The position numbers were made by a program, and so were the translations under genes. From NCBI GenBank assembly GCA_039000515.1, contig JBCFYV010000100.1, positions 36,618,884-36,682,883 of the forward strand: 64,000 bases of DNA, written 5' to 3'. This document shows positions 63,170-64,000 of the stretch, one piece after another (the first letter of the stretch is position 1; each line of letters opens with the position of its first letter). The DNA comes from Timema cristinae. Taxonomy: Eukaryota > Arthropoda > Insecta > Phasmatodea > Timematidae. The notes under the pieces are model-generated. The model was given only the letters and a program-made list of their open reading frames with translations, searched no databases and was not told the DNA's origin.

Positions 63170-64000
63170 CACTGATTTGTTCGGATCAAAGTGTTGGATA
63201 CTGTGGGATATTATCAGACAAAACCAGAAATTCATGAAACAAAACAAAATTCCTTCAGCAGCAAATATGGGCGAGGAAGATTTAGATTTAGTTATCTATT
63301 CTACCCTTTGTCTTCTTTTACCTTAATACAGTGTGGGACAACTGAAAATGTGGCTCTCACATTATTCTCGTGAAAAAAAAGTAAAGATAAAAAACATCGT
63401 TAGCAGATGGGAAATAGCTAATGATTCAAATAAAAAGATTTTTTGTAAAAAGGTCATGATGGCATTTTATTGTGCATTTATTTGATTTGTAAAAATATGT
63501 ATAAATATATCTTAACAATGCAAAGTGGTTTTGGGAAAGTCTGTGTTTGCATATTTCATAGTACTTTTTGGGAAATAAATACACTTTTTATTTGGGAGTA
63601 CAATTTGAAAGATTCTACGAACCAAAAATACAATTTATATATAAGTATTGATTATAACTGTTTATTAATTGTTATATGTAGGCCTATATTAAGTTGATGG
63701 GATTATTAAATATATGTTCGGCCCACGGTACAAACTGATAATTAGATTTGGATATTGGGATTAAGACTTTGGACAACCCTGGTTTAAGAAGTAGGAGAGG
63801 GTGCGAATAGTAAAGATTCTTGGTCTCATCCCAATTTTGACACTCAGTCCTCTCTTATCACTTCTTTCATGATTAAATAAATAACAAATATACTAAACAC
63901 AATTACAAGGTTGTGACGGACTGCGAGACTCTACAAAGAAATTGGTTAGATTGCGCATTGTAGTTTGGTTGTATTATTTATATTATTATTATTATTATTA
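63170..64000. other. No recognised feature
   Basis: AT-rich DNA ending in an (ATT)n run at 63981-64000 that continues out of the window and may be the tail of another SINE. Confidence 0.45.

Overview
The window looks like intergenic or intronic DNA from an AT-rich, repeat-dense invertebrate animal genome. An arthropod is my best guess, but nothing fixes the phylum. I find no convincing host gene. Everything with recognisable coding sense is transposon-derived: one intact PIF/Harbinger transposase exon with its MADF-type partner exon, and relics of a THAP/P-element-like transposase, a zinc-finger-MYM-like hAT transposase, a Tc1/mariner (IS630-type) transposase, two LINE reverse transcriptases, two further Harbinger elements and a ZBED-like hAT tail.

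Most of the sequence is short interspersed elements. I separate at least five tRNA-headed families. SINE-A (about 280 bp) has a tRNA-Glu-like head and a conserved middle domain. SINE-B (about 235 bp) has a tRNA-Leu-like head and is by far the commonest. SINE-C ends in (AAAT)n, SINE-D has a GGTTCGATTCC B box, and SINE-E has a GCGTCTGCTTA head. A, B and at least one E copy share almost the same last 40 bases, ending in a TAA or A-rich tail, so they probably use one LINE machinery. Many copies keep perfect target-site duplications (TSDs). Several insertions are nested, which gives a readable relative chronology.

Layout: 1-2300 is the right part of an autonomous Harbinger. 2.3-26 kb holds scattered SINEs, non-autonomous hAT elements (4943-6043, 6908-7570, 17048-17462, 17768-18530), palindromic TTAA-flanked MITEs, a pogo/Tigger-like end (20762-20935) and a non-autonomous Harbinger (25085-26046). 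27.0-28.5 kb is a long inverted repeat around a mariner relic. 29-30.2 kb has a LINE end and a hAT carrying SINE sequence. 30.4-38.5 kb holds three large tandem arrays with 68-bp, 35/36-bp and 83-bp units. 39-52 kb has more nested SINEs, a LINE reverse transcriptase relic and a Harbinger 5' end. 53.1-54.1 kb is the P-like relic. 55.4-56.6 kb is the hAT relic, split by a SINE-B with a 13-bp TSD. 57-64 kb is mostly unassigned AT-rich DNA with poly-C tracts and microsatellites.

The most interesting pattern is that three separate hAT-type insertions occupy the same 8-bp window inside the tRNA-like head (box A region) of three different SINE-B copies. Family names rest on motif recognition by eye; no database search or alignment was run.
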